DNA of 6,062 nt from an uncultured Geobacter sp. (GTDB lineage Bacteria; Desulfobacterota; Desulfuromonadia; Geobacterales; Geobacteraceae): contig CALABV010000041.1 in the NCBI GenBank assembly GCA_937886325.1, positions 1 to 6,062 on the forward strand, in the 5' to 3' direction. Below, one piece after another: positions 6,005 to 6,062 of the stretch. A model generated the notes under the pieces. That model was not told the DNA's origin. It saw nothing but the letters and a program-made list of their open reading frames with translations, and ran no database searches. The stretch's first letter is position 1, and each line of letters starts with the position of its first letter. Position numbers and translations under genes: made by a program.

Positions 6005-6062
6005 GCCACCTTAGCTCAGATGGTAGAGCAATTGATTCGTAATCAATAGGTCGCCGGTTCGA
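6005..6062 (+). tRNA. tRNA-Thr (anticodon CGT), 3' end beyond the window
   Basis: The cloverleaf can be traced: 5' acceptor strand GCCACCT (6005-6011), TA, D-stem GCTC (6014-6017) pairing with GAGC (6026-6029), D-loop AGATGGTA, anticodon stem ATTGA (6031-6035) with TCAAT (6043-6047), loop TTCGTAA with anticodon CGT at 6038-6040, variable loop AGGTC, T-stem 5' strand GCCGG (6053-6057) and the start of the T-loop, TTCGA. Anticodon CGU reads the threonine codon ACG. The sequence around the anticodon, ATTCGTAAT, also matches the Escherichia coli thrW tRNA as I remember it. The remaining T-loop, 3' T-stem strand, acceptor strand and CCA end are cut off. Confidence 0.95.

Noticed and set aside
1..6062. 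CRISPR arrays, insertion sequences, transposase or phage genes.
   Set aside because: No regularly spaced repeats, terminal inverted repeats or mobile-element protein motifs are visible on either strand.

Overview
The window most likely comes from a Desulfuromonadia/Geobacter-like bacterium (Desulfobacterota). This is inferred from the style of the giant sensor kinase: a BvgS-type periplasmic domain, a delta-proteobacterial GAF type, a PocR domain and an AHQW(K/R)QPL-type H-box. The moderately GC-rich coding sequence fits too. No database search was possible, so the taxonomy is an inference.

Layout, all on the + strand: (1) 1-186, the last 61 codons of a gene that resembles the C-terminal part of a cyclic-nucleotide-binding (Crp/Fnr-like) domain. 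(2) 187-358, a short spacer with one 7-bp inverted repeat. (3) 359-1261, a complete UV damage endonuclease gene (uvsE/UVDE family). (4) 1262-1421, an AT-rich spacer that probably carries the promoter of the next gene. (5) 1422-5915, one 1497-residue membrane-bound histidine kinase filling about three quarters of the window. (6) 5916-6004, a short spacer with a strong tRNA promoter. (7) 6005-6062, the first 58 nt of a tRNA-Thr gene (anticodon CGT), cut by the window end.

The kinase reads, in order: membrane anchor, periplasmic SBP_bac_3/Venus-flytrap domain, second membrane helix, PAS, coiled coil, GAF, PAS, PocR, PAS, cysteine-containing PAS, dimerisation/phosphoacceptor region, HATPase. It therefore has one extracytoplasmic and six cytoplasmic candidate input domains feeding one kinase core. 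It has no receiver domain, and no response regulator is encoded in this window, so its partner must lie elsewhere.

The genes do not form an obvious functional system together. uvsE is a stand-alone repair gene, the kinase appears to be an orphan with its own promoter region, and the tRNA has its own promoter. I see no convincing new system. The points most worth a second look are the kinase architecture, the Cys/His pattern in its last PAS domain, and a Trp at the UvsE position where I expect the metal-site lysine of the characterised enzyme.
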